64,000 nucleotides of DNA, from contig CP091731.1 in the NCBI GenBank assembly GCA_022009935.1, positions 1,932,897-1,996,896 of the forward strand, given 5' to 3'. The DNA is from Candidatus Melainabacteria bacterium (GTDB taxonomy: Bacteria; Cyanobacteriota; Vampirovibrionia; Gastranaerophilales; Gastranaerophilaceae). Positions 18,000 to 27,680 of the stretch are shown piece after piece (the first letter of the stretch is position 1; each line of letters starts with the position of its first letter). The notes below the pieces were generated by a model that did no database searches, was not told where the DNA came from, and saw only the letters and a program-made list of their open reading frames with translations. The translations under genes and the position numbers were made by a program.

Positions 18000-19422
18000 C
18001 TATTGAATTTTAAGGTGGGGGTGAATATAAATTATCATCCGAGAAGTTTTAAGAGCCTTTAAAAGCCTTCTGTCATTTTTTAATGTTTCATATCTTTTAC
18101 GAGTTTTAATTCTTGTTGGCTCGGATGGTGTGGAACAAGCAATTAGAGCAAGTGCTAATGCCCAAAATCTGTCTGCGTGTCCGTTGACTTCAGATGATTC
18201 AGCATCAAACCGAATATTGCCGGCTTTGGTATAAATCCTTCTTATTGAGTGTAAATCTTCTCGAATGTCGTGATCGTTTGGTATGAATACACTCTTTTCT
18301 TCAAAATTCGTTCTGAGGTTATAAGCCATTTCCTCTTTTGATTTATTGGTAAACATTACGGTTTCAACTCTGTATTTACCGAAATCTCTTTGAGCAGTTT
18401 CAGCGAGTTGCATACCAATACCTGTTGAGTCAATACAGCATCGTCTGAGTTTTGGGTTTTAAAATTTTAGAAATGACTTCATACTGAATATGGAACGGAG
18501 TCTTTTCTAAAATTTCGAGTTTTCTTGTGTATTTTGAATTTTCAAACCGTTCAATACACCAAATAGCGGTTAAGTCTTTTCTTCTTCCAATATCGATTCC
18601 GACATATAAATCGCCTTTTATATCATCAAGAGATTTTTAAAACATCGGGTATCTCGCAGGTCGAAATCAAATCGTAAGGTAAGAATGCACAAGCCTCATC
18701 AATTGCAATACAGCAGTATTCTTGAAACCACGTGTAGTCATCAAAGCAGTTTTGCATTCTTCATCAAGCCATGCCTGACGTTCTTCTTTTGATGTTGGTC
18801 TGCCGTAGATTTTATCAATCAGACCTTCATCAACTGCAAGATGTATCGGAGTTTTATGATGACTCCATTTGAGCTTACCTTTATTAACCTGTTCTAAGAA
18901 TTTGTAATAAAGACAGCTTTGTCCGTTATGGGTTGAGAGTATTCTTAGCGGATACCCCCAAGTGATACAAGGTCGAGCCGCTTTCCATAATTCTTCAGGA
19001 CTGTTATGAAAGGCAAATTCATCAAGAACAACTTTTCCACCTTTAGAACGAAAGCCTTTAGGATTTGAAGATAGTGCGTGGATTTTAGTTCCATTTGAAA
19101 ATTGAATGACATAGGCTTTGATATCTTTTTCTTTATCTAAAACCTGCTCGCCTAAGTCTTTGGCTGCGATATTAAATAAAGTTGCCCATTGCTTGCAATA
19201 ATCAATGTACTCTCGTGCGGCTGATTCATCTGCTGAAGAAAACCAAACGGCAGGAACTCGCTTATAAACACAATCTCTTACGTCTTCGTATGATTGGACA
19301 TAAGTCGCTCCTATTCTTCGAGATTTTTCCCATATTTTTACTTTTGAATTGTCATTTAACCACCGCATCTGATACGGCAGAAAAAATCTATTCTTCTTCG
19401 GTTTCTTCTTCGTAGTCAACAT
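18000..19422 (-). CDS. terminase large subunit
   Basis: Mu gp28-like ATPase-nuclease, about 474 aa. N-terminal Walker A variant EKSRRIGATY (residues 32-41), Walker B KVVLDEFAF (about 130-138), motif III STHNG. The C-terminal RNase H-like nuclease begins GDLYVGIDIGRRKDLTAIW (about 270-290), with the final catalytic region NGHADRFWALALAL. It packages phage DNA into proheads. Indels lie near 18720, 18635 and 18440. It follows the small subunit with a 35-bp overlap. Confidence 0.85.
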
Positions 19423-19840
19423 TTGGGGTTATACCTAAGACTTCTTCTTCAATCTGGGCAATAGTATCAGCCGTTAATCCCCTCAACGTATTGTTTTCTT
19501 TCTTTTTATTTATTGCATCTTCATACTTCTTTGATGTTGTCAACAAAGGAATAAAGCGACACAATGCATTCATTCTCGCAGGATCGATTGTTTCTCCGGC
19601 TTTCATATCTTCGTCAATACTTCGCATAATTTTTCTTGCGAATTCAAACATTTCTTCATGAAACGACATTTTAGATTTGAGAAACTCTGTGCGTTTTTTA
19701 TCCCACTCGTGTTCTGTTCGCCAAGTATTAACGGTTTTTCTGCTCAGATTGAGTTGTCGTGCAATAACTGCCGCCGGCAAATATTCATAAACAAAAAGTC
19801 GTTCTGCTTCGGGCAATAAATTGTCTTTTTTGTTATACAA
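19388..19840 (-). CDS. terminase small subunit
   Basis: Intact, 150 aa. The N-terminal helix-turn-helix (LPAAVIARQLNLSRKTVNTW) recognises DNA. A helical middle and an acidic tail (YEEETEEE) fit a Mu gp27-type small terminase. It lies directly upstream of the large subunit. Confidence 0.75.
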   Translation of the reverse strand: MYNKKDNLLPEAERLFVYEYLPAAVIARQLNLSRKTVNTWRTEHEWDKKRTEFLKSKMSFHEEMFEFARKIMRSIDEDMKAGETIDPARMNALCRFIPLLTTSKKYEDAINKKKENNTLRGLTADTIAQIEEEVLGITPNVDYEEETEEE

Positions 19841-19857
19841 ATTCTGCCTCCAAATTT

Positions 19858-20076
19858 TTAATTTTTTCTGACAGAACTCTTTAATTCTTCAGTAATTTCA
19901 GTTAGTCGTTTGACAGACACAGTCACCTTTTCCATATCAAGATTTTTAATATCTTCATAAGGATTCAAAAGTGAACGAATAAGGATAACCAACCCTGACG
20001 CTTCCGTATCTAAGGTTCGGAAGCGTTTTTTGCTTTCTGCGAGCATTCCTTTTAACTGCAATTTTTCAGGATTCAT
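19858..20076 (-). CDS. small helical Mu gp26-like protein
   Basis: About 72 aa from ATG 20076, which overlaps the stop of the preceding gene (TAATG). Helical and charged (MNPEKLQLKGMLAESKKRF, then VTVSVKRLTEITEELKSS). By position (between a membrane protein and the terminase) it corresponds to gp26 of Mu-like phages. Role unknown. Confidence 0.5.
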   Translation of the reverse strand: MNPEKLQLKGMLAESKKRFRTLDTEASGLVILIRSLLNPYEDIKNLDMEKVTVSVKRLTEITEELKSSVRKN

Positions 20077-20321
20077 TAATGCACCTCTCTTTTCAAGATG
20101 GGACACCACAGATTGTTGTCAATCTTGCTTTCAATGCGTGAAAGAATTGCTGCGTGATATTGGTTGGTTTCTAACAAGTCTTTCAGAATATCAAAATTGT
20201 TCTTGATAATCTGTTCAAATGCTTTTACTTGGGATTGGTGATATATGTACCAAATCGCAAATATTAAAGCAGGGAATCCGACATTTTCAATAAATGGGGA
20301 TAGTTCATTTAAAAATTCCAT
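20076..20321 (-). CDS. small membrane protein (gp25/holin-like)
   Basis: Intact, 81 aa. One membrane helix near the N-terminus (VGFPALIFAIWYIYHQSQ) is followed by a helical cytoplasmic tail. It is the first gene of the minus-strand late operon, where Mu-like phages carry DUF2730/gp25-type or holin-like proteins. Either is possible. Confidence 0.5.
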   Translation of the reverse strand: MEFLNELSPFIENVGFPALIFAIWYIYHQSQVKAFEQIIKNNFDILKDLLETNQYHAAILSRIESKIDNNLWCPILKREVH

Positions 20322-20364
20322 AAAACTCCTTAATAGTCTTTATTTATGAGGAAAGAAAGAGTCG

Positions 20365-20404
20365 CAAGACGGAATTATCCGTCTGCAACCCCGTAATATA
20401 GAGG
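20365..20404 (-). other. two hairpins in the leader of the minus late operon
   Basis: AGACGGA/TCCGTCT (20365-20382) and AACCC/GGGTT (20384-20404) stand in tandem about 45 bp upstream of the first minus-strand late gene, so they would lie in its 5' leader. The rest of the 258-bp divergent region (20322-20579) holds the inverted repeat described next and no further ORF. Confidence 0.4.
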
Positions 20405-20460
20405 GTTAGTAAAAGGGGGAGGTATGTATATTTGTAGTTTAACTTTTTTAGAAGTGTCGT

Positions 20461-20508
20461 TTTCAAATGACAATGTCATAAATATTTTTTTGACAATGTC
20501 ATTTGAAA
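20461..20508. promoter_or_regulatory. 18-bp inverted repeat between divergent late operons
   Basis: TTTCAAATGACAATGTCA (20461-20478) and TGACAATGTCATTTGAAA (20491-20508) form an inverted repeat with a single mismatch around a 12-bp A/T-rich spacer. Each arm also contains a short TGACA..TGTCA palindrome. Its position in the middle of the only divergent promoter region of the phage suggests a binding site for a dimeric activator, possibly the Mor/C-type protein or a host factor. Which protein binds is inference. Confidence 0.55.
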
Positions 20509-20579
20509 TGGCTCATGAACACCGTTTATAGTGAGGATAAAGAAAAACATTTCCCCCTAACAAACGGAGTATTTAATTA

Positions 20580-21567
20580 ATGAAATTTTTGAAGTATTTA
20601 AGGCAGGTAAATACCCTCAAGGCAAATTTACCAAAAAGAAATTGCAGAGATTGCAAAAAACTATGATCCAAAATTTTGCGAAGCACCTATTACAATCGAC
20701 CATCAACAAAGCGGCCTCTGCTTACGGTTGGGTTGATACCGTAAAAAGCTGATGGTGATAAATTAAAGGTTGCATTTAAAGATGTGCCGGCTGAATTTGA
20801 AAAAGATGTTAACGATGGTAAGTACAAAAGGTGTCTGTTGAATTATACAGAAATCTTGAAGGCAAAGGTGCTTACCTCAAAGCTGTTTCATTCTTGGGAG
20901 CAGCAACACCTCAAGTAAAAGGTCTTGAACCTATTAAATTTATGGAATCGGAATCTGACACTTATGAATTTGAATCAGAAAATGTTGCTGATGAAACTCA
21001 AACTTTTCAGAGGCTGATATTGAAGATTTAAAAAATCAAATTACATCCCTTGAAGAACAAGTTTCCAAATTCAAAGAAAACAACAAAAAAATGGAAACTA
21101 TCAAATCTTTAAAAGAAAAAATCTCGGCTTTAACTGATGAAGTCGCAAGTTTTAAAGAAAAGGCTCAAGGCAAAGAAGAAATCGAAAAAGAATTGCACGA
21201 AATTAAAGTTGCAATTAAAAAAAGAGAATTTGACGAATTTATCGATAAACAAATCGATAAAGGAACATTAGTTCCTGCAAATAAAGAGACCGTACTGTCA
21301 GTTCTTCAGGAATTAGACAATGTACAAAAATTTGGGGAAGACTCGACAGTCGTTTCTGACTTTAAATCTTTTATCGAGTCGCTCCCTCCCCAAATTAAAT
21401 TCGGTGAAACTGCCACAAAAGATAAACAGACAGACTCACAAAATGACGATGTTCAAAAATTTGCAAACGCTGATGAAGAATCCTTAGAAATTTTTAAGGA
21501 AGCCAAAGCACTTGCAGAAAAAGAAAAAATCTCGTTTAGAGATGCTCTCTTGAAACTGAATATATAG
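20580..21567 (+). CDS. head protease/scaffold (Mu gpI-like)
   Basis: Reconstructed, about 328 aa. The N-terminal protease part reads FEVFKAGKYPQGKFTKKE, then CEAPITIDHQQSG with a possible catalytic His, AYGWVDTVKADGDKL and SVELYRNLEG; the second half is a long coiled coil (scaffold) ending EKISFRDALLKLNI. This is the gpI/Z protease-scaffold layout that precedes the coat gene. Indels lie near 20587, 20633, 20715, 20740, 20825 and 21010. The ATG at 20580 has ACGGAG upstream. Confidence 0.75.
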
Positions 21568-21568
21568 C

Positions 21569-21623
21569 GAATTTTTTGCAGAGTGCGTAGCGTGAGCGAA
21601 GACACGTTTAATGCAAAAAATTC
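21569..21623 (+). other. strong 12-bp hairpin between protease and coat genes
   Basis: GAATTTTTTGCA (21569-21580) and TGCAAAAAATTC (21612-21623) pair perfectly and enclose a 31-nt GC-rich loop (GTGCGTAGCGTGAGCG...) that can form a smaller CGTG/CACG stem. It lies 4 bp after the protease stop and 38 bp before the coat gene. It has no T tract after it, so it is probably an mRNA processing or stability element. Confidence 0.5.
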
Positions 21624-21660
21624 AAGAAAATACCCCTCAAAATACATAAGGAGTTTAAAT

Positions 21661-22637
21661 GGGAAGACTTGAAGAATTACGCATAAATGCGTACCTATCG
21701 GAAGTCGCTCGTGGATATCACAACAATGCTTTTGTTGCTCAAAATTTATTCCCAACGATTTATTCCGAAAAGAAAAAATTGATATCTTTGAATTTAACAA
21801 AGAGGCTTTTAATCTGTATGACACAGAAAGAGCTATCCGAGCAAATTCAAACGTTATCTCGCCACAAGGCTTTAAAAAGCATACTACAACTTTAACTGAA
21901 CACGATTTATCCTATCCGATTGATTATCGAGAAGAACAGGAAGCCGAAAAAGTTAAATTGCAAATTCACGCAACTAATGTTGTAACTGAAGGTTTGCAAT
22001 TGAAACACGAGAAAGCCTGTGCCGATTTAGTCCAAAATCCTGCAAATTATTCAACCGATAATAAGATCTTATTGTCCGGCAAATCTTGTTTTAATTGGAG
22101 TACATCTGATCCTCAAGGTATAGTTGACGATGCGAAAGATAAAATTTCGGCTAAAATTGCACAAGACCCTAACACAATGGTTATCGGACAAGAGGCTTGG
22201 AAACTTCTTAGAAGACACCCTCAGCTTAAAGGTTTAATCTCTGATAATCAAAACAAATTAGTTACACTTAACCTCTTAAAGGAAATCTTTGAAGTTGAAA
22301 ACATTTTTTATCGGTAAATCAATCTTTGCGGATAAAGACGGTAATTTTGTGAGAATTTGGCAAGACAACATTGTGCTTGCTTATGTTCCAAACCTCGGCT
22401 CTTCAAGAACAGAATACGATCCGTCATTTGCATATACCGTTCGCAAAAAAGATGCTCTTCAAATTGATGAATATCAAAAAGAAGGAAACAAAGTGAAATA
22501 TATTCGTGCAACGGATATTTACACTCCATTCCTCGTTGGAGCTGAAGCAGGTTATTTAATTTCAGGTGTAAACGACCCGAATTACGATCCAAAAGAAGAT
22601 GTAACTCCAACACCTAAAAGGAGGAATCTAATGGCTA
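21661..22637 (+). CDS. major capsid protein
   Basis: Reconstructed, about 325 aa. Starts MGRLEELRINAYLSEVARGYHN, then FVAQNLFPTIYSEKEKIDIFEFNKEAF, LTEHDLSYPIDYREEQEA, NTMVIGQEAWKLLRRHPQL and VYIGKSIFADKDG-like, a capsid (HK97-fold) pattern of Mu-like and related phages. It directly follows the protease/scaffold. Indels lie near 21765, 21895 and 22310. Near 22615 another probably fuses it in frame with the next gene; corrected, it ends overlapping the next start. Confidence 0.75.
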
Positions 22638-22915
22638 AATATAAAGTTAAGCACACTTCAATTTTGCATAATGGAGACCTTTATAAAGAAGGCTCAATTA
22701 TCGAGTTAGATGAAAAGCACGCAACAAAATTGGCAGATTTTGTTGAACGTCTGCCAAATCAAACAACTGCAAAACCCAAAACTCAAACTCAAAATAAAAC
22801 CCAAGACAAAAACCAATCTACAAAAACCAATACAAAAACAAAAACCGAAACGCCTGATACATCAAAAGATGACGAAGGCACAGAACAAGACGGAGGTGTA
22901 GATAATGACAAATAA
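22631..22915 (+). CDS. small head-associated protein, Thr/Lys-rich tail
   Basis: The start ATG 22631 has AGGAGG right upstream. Residues 1-45 form a small beta-rich domain (KYKVKHTSILHNGDLYKEGSIIELDEKHATKLADFV) seen after coat genes in Mu-like phages. Residues 50-95 are a low-complexity Lys/Thr/Gln tail (TKTNTKTKTETPDTSKDDEG). Exact role unknown; a head or head-tail connector accessory is likely. Confidence 0.55.
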   Translation: MAKYKVKHTSILHNGDLYKEGSIIELDEKHATKLADFVERLPNQTTAKPKTQTQNKTQDKNQSTKTNTKTKTETPDTSKDDEGTEQDGGVDNDK

Positions 22916-23243
22916 ACATTATAAACCTTTATTGATTGAATCTGTAAAAGCAAATGCCGATTTAATTGAACACAGATTCGTGGGTTTTAACGGTAAACAT
23001 TGCGGTGCAGGAGCAAAAGCATTCGGAGTTGTTGATGTTTCAACCGAAAAAGAACAGTTTGCACCTGCTGTCGTATTTGGAATTTTGCTTGTAGAAGCAG
23101 GTGGAACAATTGCTCTTGGCGATGCTATTGCATCAGATGAAAATGGCAAAGCTGTAAAAGCCGAATCTACTGCGATAATTAACGGTTATGCATGTGATGC
23201 CGGAGTCGCAGGGCAAACAATAAGAGTTTTAAGAGGAATCTAA
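22905..23243 (+). CDS. DUF2190 capsid decoration protein
   Basis: Intact, 112 aa. The alternating Gly/Ala-rich beta pattern (VGFNGKHCGAGAKAFGVVDV, GGTIALGDAIASDENGKAV, CDAGVAGQTIRVLRGI) is that of DUF2190 capsid decoration/fibre proteins. It overlaps the preceding gene by 11 bp. Confidence 0.75.
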   Translation: MTNKHYKPLLIESVKANADLIEHRFVGFNGKHCGAGAKAFGVVDVSTEKEQFAPAVVFGILLVEAGGTIALGDAIASDENGKAVKAESTAIINGYACDAGVAGQTIRVLRGI

Positions 23244-23247
23244 CACA

Positions 23248-23691
23248 ATGGATTACTGCACGATTGAAGATATAAAAACACAAACATCTACCCCTACGCT
23301 TATTCAGCTTACTTCCGATGATGGGCAAGAAATTATCGATCGTGTTGTTGCCCAAGAGGCTATCCTTTATTCTACTTCGCTCATCAATGGATATTTGAGA
23401 GGTCGATACTCTCTTCCTCTCAATATCCATTTTCCTTTGCTTCGTATTCTTGCAATCGACATTTCAATTTATAGGTTATATGCAAGACGTATGCGAAATG
23501 AAATGCCTGAAGTAATAGAGACTGCATATAAAAATGCAATCGCAACTCTTAAAGATATTCAAAAAGGCACAATTACACTTGAGTCTGAAAACGATTTATT
23601 TGAAACATCGGATTTTAGTGTTGCGGAATATAAAACAAATAAAGACATCTTGGATAAATTATTCGGAAAGCAGAGAATGAGTGAATATTGA
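23248..23691 (+). CDS. DUF1320 (Mu gp36-like) head-tail protein
   Basis: Intact, 147 aa. Starts MDYCTIEDIKTQTSTPTLIQL, then INGYLRGRYSLPL and DISIYRLYARR: the gp36/DUF1320 signature (a gp6/gp16-like head completion fold). It follows the capsid cluster as in Mu. Confidence 0.8.
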   Translation: MDYCTIEDIKTQTSTPTLIQLTSDDGQEIIDRVVAQEAILYSTSLINGYLRGRYSLPLNIHFPLLRILAIDISIYRLYARRMRNEMPEVIETAYKNAIATLKDIQKGTITLESENDLFETSDFSVAEYKTNKDILDKLFGKQRMSEY

Positions 23692-23802
23692 ATGCGTGAG
23701 CCGTGTGTGAAACCCGAAACGGCTTGCGATGAGCAAGGCGTTGCAGGGTGCAACCGTTCGATGGCGACGTAGGAACGCAGGACGAGAGTCCGAGTACCAC
23801 AG
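23692..23802 (+). ncRNA. GC-rich structured RNA candidate
   Basis: This is a 111-bp intergenic segment with much higher G+C than its neighbours and no ORF. Complementary segments nest: TGCGT 693-697 with ACGCA 775-779 (last three digits of the 23-kb coordinates) encloses AACGG 718-722/CCGTT 754-758. Those enclose hairpins CTTGC 723-727/GCAAG 733-737 and TTGCA 741-745/TGCAA 749-753. A further hairpin GGAC 780-783/GTCC 788-791 carries a GNRA-type GAGA loop. It ends just before AGGAG of the next gene. No known RNA class fits by eye. Confidence 0.55.
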
Positions 23803-23814
23803 GAGCTTTTATTA

Positions 23815-24226
23815 ATGAATATCCGCAATATTGAAAACTCAATTATTGACAAACTGAAAACAGACTTCCCTGAAGTTTTGGTTGAAGGCTTCCCGGATAA
23901 ACCATCCGAATTTATATTGCTCCACTCAATCGGAGCTTTGCTTGTTCATTATCAGGGCAGTAATTATTCAAATTCACAATCTCTCGGATATATTGTTCAA
24001 GACAATAAAAAAGAATTTTCAATTACAATCGTAACTCGTAATTTAAGAGCAAATCAGGGTGCTTATGAGTACCTTGATAAAGTTAAAGCGGTTTTAACAG
24101 GATTTCAAGTTGATGAATGCACAAAGTTAATGCCAACAAAAGATTTTTTTCATTTCTGAAAACGGTGGAATTTGGCAGTACGGAATTAATTTCACCTTAA
24201 ACACTACTAATATACAAGATTTTTAA
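23815..24226 (+). CDS. Mu gp37-like tail/head completion protein
   Basis: About 136 aa after one indel at about 24145. Starts MNIRNIENSIIDKLKTDFPEV, with SIGALLVHYQGSNYS, FSITIVTRNLR and a C-terminal WQYGINFTLNT, matching the DUF1834/gp37 family of Mu-like phages. It lies directly upstream of the sheath gene. Confidence 0.7.
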
Positions 24227-24252
24227 TTTTACCCCAAAAGGAGTTTTATAAT

Positions 24253-25489
24253 ATGCCTGCAAGTTTTTCTTCATGGTGTTGAGACCATAGAAATTACTAA
24301 GGGTGCAAGAACAATTTCTACAGTAAAAACTGCTGTTGTTGGAATTGTCGGAACTGCACCTATTGATGACGTTGATGATGAGTATAAAACAGTCAACACC
24401 CCAACATTAATTTTGAATGAAACGGAAGCTGTAAGATATTTCGGCAAACACAAAGCCGGATTTACAATTCCTCAAGCATTGGAAGCAATATTCGACCAAG
24501 GTGCAGGGATTGCGATTGTAATTAATGTTTATAATCCCGATAAACACGAGTCTGTTGAAGATGTAAAAAATATCAGATATTAATGGCGAAATTGATACAA
24601 CAACTGGCAAAAAGAACAGGCATGAAAGCATTTGAAGATTGTTATTCATTGTTTGGATATTATCCAAAAACAATTGTTGCTCCTGTTTTTTGCGAAGACA
24701 CAGCAGTAGTTTCTGCGATGAATACAATCTGCAACAAAATAAGAGCGATGGGAATTGTTGACGCTCCTGTCGGTGCTACCGTTCAAGATGTAATTAAAGG
24801 TCGTGGCCCTGAAGGCGAGATTAATTTTAACACATCGTCTGAGCGTATCATTCTTTGTTATCCTCATTTAAAGGTTTATGATCCCGAGTCTGATTCAATC
24901 AAACTGCAACCATACTCTCAACGACTCGCCGGTGTAATTGCCGCAAAAGATGTCGAGAAAGGTTATCATTGGTCTCCGTCTAATACAGAAATTCAAGGAA
25001 TTGTCGGTATTGAAAGACAACTCACTTCAATGATTAATGATCCGACATCTGAAGTTAATGCATTAAACGAAGCCGGAGTTGTAACTGTTTTCAATTCTTA
25101 CGGCTCAGGACTTCGAACTTGGGGAAACCGTTCTGCTGCTTATCCAAGTTCAACCCATCCGACTAATTTTATTAACGTCAGACGTACGGCAGATATTCTT
25201 CACGAGTCTGTTGAATATTCAATGTTGCAATTTATGGATTATCCGATAGACAACGGTTTGATTGATTCAATCTGTGAAACGGTAAACCAGTTTATTAGAA
25301 CTCTAATCGGTCGTGGTGCTTTGATTGATGGTAAATGCTCATTTAATCAGGATAAAAACCCCTGCAACAGAAATCGCAAACGGACATCTTGTTTTTGATA
25401 TCGAATTTATGCCTCCGACTCCTGCTGAACGTATCACGTTTGAGTCTTTTATCGATATCGAATTGTTGAAGTCATTGGGAGTATCTTAA
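24253..25489 (+). CDS. tail sheath protein
   Basis: About 411 aa after joining three frames (indels near 24270, 24580 and 25365). Contractile sheath (P2 FI/Mu gp39 type): SFLHGVETIEITKGARTISTVKTAVVGIVGTAP, GYYPKTIVAPVF, YHWSPSNTEIQGIVGIE, INVRRTADILHESVEYS and HLVFDIEFMPPTPAERI. It establishes that the phage is a myovirus. The stop overlaps the next start (TAATG). Confidence 0.9.
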
Positions 25490-25695
25490 TGTATTGCATC
25501 GTAAACGGTAGAGGCAATTTAGAAGTCCACACCGATTGTGATGACCTTTGCTACACCTGCAAAAACATTTACAAATGCCCTCTCATACAAGCCTTAAGCA
25601 AGGAATATGTCTTTTTACACTACTCGGATGTCGAGATTAAAGAGTGTGCCTTATTCAAAAAAATAGGAGTTTACCCCATATATGTCAAAAATTGA
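25489..25695 (+). CDS. Cys-rich hypothetical protein (68 aa)
   Basis: Intact. The pattern CDDLCYTCKNIYKCP plus a later Cys suggests a small metal-binding domain. It is translationally coupled to the sheath gene in front and overlaps the tube g ene by 14 bp. No family recognised; unusual between sheath and tube genes. Confidence 0.5.
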   Translation: MYCIVNGRGNLEVHTDCDDLCYTCKNIYKCPLIQALSKEYVFLHYSDVEIKECALFKKIGVYPIYVKN

Positions 25696-26203
25696 AATAA
25701 ACAAATTAACCAATGCCAACATTTATATGAATGGCACAAATTTACTCGGTAGAGCCGAAGAAGTTCAACTGCCGCAAATAAAACACAAAATGGCAGAACA
25801 TAAAGCACTTGGTATGGTCGGCTCGGCTGAGTTTTTTGCAGGAATTGATAAACTTGAATGTAAAATCAAATGGAACGCATTATATCCTAATGTTTTACGC
25901 ACTTGTGCAAACCCATTTTTAGCCACAATGATTCAAGTTCGTGCCAATCTTGAAACCTACAACGGTGTCGGCAGAATTAAGGAAGTTCCTGCAACAGCTT
26001 TTATAATCGGAACTTTTAAAGAGTTTCCTCTTGGTAATATAAAACCACACGAAAATGCAGAATATGAAACAACAATGACTGTCACTTACGCAAAACTCAT
26101 CGTTGATAAACAAGAAGTCTTTGAAATTGATGTCCTGCAAAATATTTACAAAGTAGGAATGGTTGATATGCTCGCAACATTCAAGAAAAATGTGGGGGCA
26201 TAG
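25682..26203 (+). CDS. tail tube protein
   Basis: Intact, 173 aa, P2 FII family: INKLTNANIYMNGTNLLGRAEEVQLPQIKHKMAEHKALGMVG and NAEYETTMTVTYAKLIVD. It forms the inner tube of the contractile tail. It sits between the sheath and the portal, an unusual order that splits the tail genes between the two strands. Confidence 0.9.
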   Translation: MSKIEINKLTNANIYMNGTNLLGRAEEVQLPQIKHKMAEHKALGMVGSAEFFAGIDKLECKIKWNALYPNVLRTCANPFLATMIQVRANLETYNGVGRIKEVPATAFIIGTFKEFPLGNIKPHENAEYETTMTVTYAKLIVDKQEVFEIDVLQNIYKVGMVDMLATFKKNVGA

Positions 26204-27680
26204 TGGAAGATTCAGTTCTTAAAAAAGTCAATTCAAAAAAGAATATAACTGAAGAAATTGCGACACGTAAACGTGCATTAAACTTTTATTCTTTAGCAAA
26301 TATTCTCCCCGATCCCGATATTGTTTTGCGTAAACAAGGCAAAGATATGAGAATTTATATAGGGAATTACTTTTGCGACCCTCACGTTTTTGCCTGTACA
26401 CAATCTCGAAAAGCAGGTGTTCTTTCTCTTGATTGGGAAATCAATCGAGGTTTAGATAAAGATGAACACGCAGAGAGCATTGAAAAATTACTCAAACAAT
26501 TAAATGTTTACAAACTAATTTCTGATATTCTTGAAGCTACTCAATACGGGTTTCAACCCTTAGAGATAATTTGGCATAAAGACAAATCAGGATATATTCT
26601 CCCTGAAAAATTGTAGCAAAGCCACCTGAGTGGTTTTGTTTTGATGATGACAACAATTTAAAATTCAGAACTAAAGAGAATTATTACGGGGAGATTGTTC
26701 CTGATAAAAAATTCCTGCTTGCACAAAATAATCCAAGCTACAACAATCCATACGGTGAACGCACACTTTCTCGTTGCTTTTGGGCTGTGACATTCAAAAA
26801 AGGCGGACTTAAATTTTGGGTTGTCTTTACTGAAAAATACGGAATGCCGCATTTAATCGGTAAACATCCTCGTGGAGCATCAAAGGAAGAAACCGACACT
26901 CTCGCTGATATGCTTGAAGATATGGTACAAGATGCGATTGCCGTCATTCCTGATGATTCTTCTGTTGAAATTCAGGAAGCAAGTAAATCTTCGTCTGCTG
27001 AAATTTATGAAAAATTAATCGACAAGATGAATTCTGAAATCTCAAAAGCAATTCTCGGACAAACTCTAACCACAGAAATCGGTGCGACTGGAAGTTATGC
27101 CGCTGCAAATACACACATGGCAGTTCGTCAAGACATTATTGATGCGGATAAAAAACTTGTCGAGAGTGTTATAAACCAATTAATACGTTGGATTTATGAA
27201 ATCAATTTTTCAAATACTGAAGTTCCTGTTTTTGAAATGTATGCTCCTGAAGATGTCGATTTGACTTTAGCACAGAGAGATAAAATTCTTTCTGAGACAG
27301 GAGTTAAATTCACAAAGGAATACTTTATTAAAAACTACGGTCTTGAAGATGAAGATTTTGATATCAGAGAAGATTTTTATCCTGCACAAAACCCTAATTT
27401 TAAAGAATTCAAACAGGAAGAATCTGTTGAAGAAGAACTTACCCCCGGTCAGAAGCAGCTTGAAGAGTTATTCAAATTTGTATCCGAAACCAAATTATCT
27501 GCTCAGGCTCAAAACCTTTTAAATCCTATTATTTCATTAATTGAAAGCTGCGAGAGTTATGAGGATTTAGAAAATGTCCTCAATGAAAAGAATTTAAAAA
27601 GCAAAAAGTTTGAACAAGATTTACAAAAAGCCTTGTTCCTTTGTGAACTGCAAGGCAGGAGTGATGGTTTAGATGAATAA
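26203..27680 (+). CDS. portal protein (DUF935, Mu gp29-like)
   Basis: About 491 aa from a GTG start. N-terminal part NILPDPDIVLRKQGKD and VLSLDWEINRG, then PLEIIWHKD; middle KFWVVFTEKYGMPHLIGKHPRG and LGQTLTTEIGATGSYAAANTH; C-terminal DLTLAQRDKILSETG. These are the DUF935 portal hallmarks. One indel near 26612 splits it. The 3' end overlaps the methyltransferase start. Confidence 0.9.

Noticed and set aside
23692..23730. Group II intron domain V
   Set aside because: GAGCCGT is shared, but the 34-nt hairpin with its catalytic bulge is not formed and there is no reverse transcriptase.
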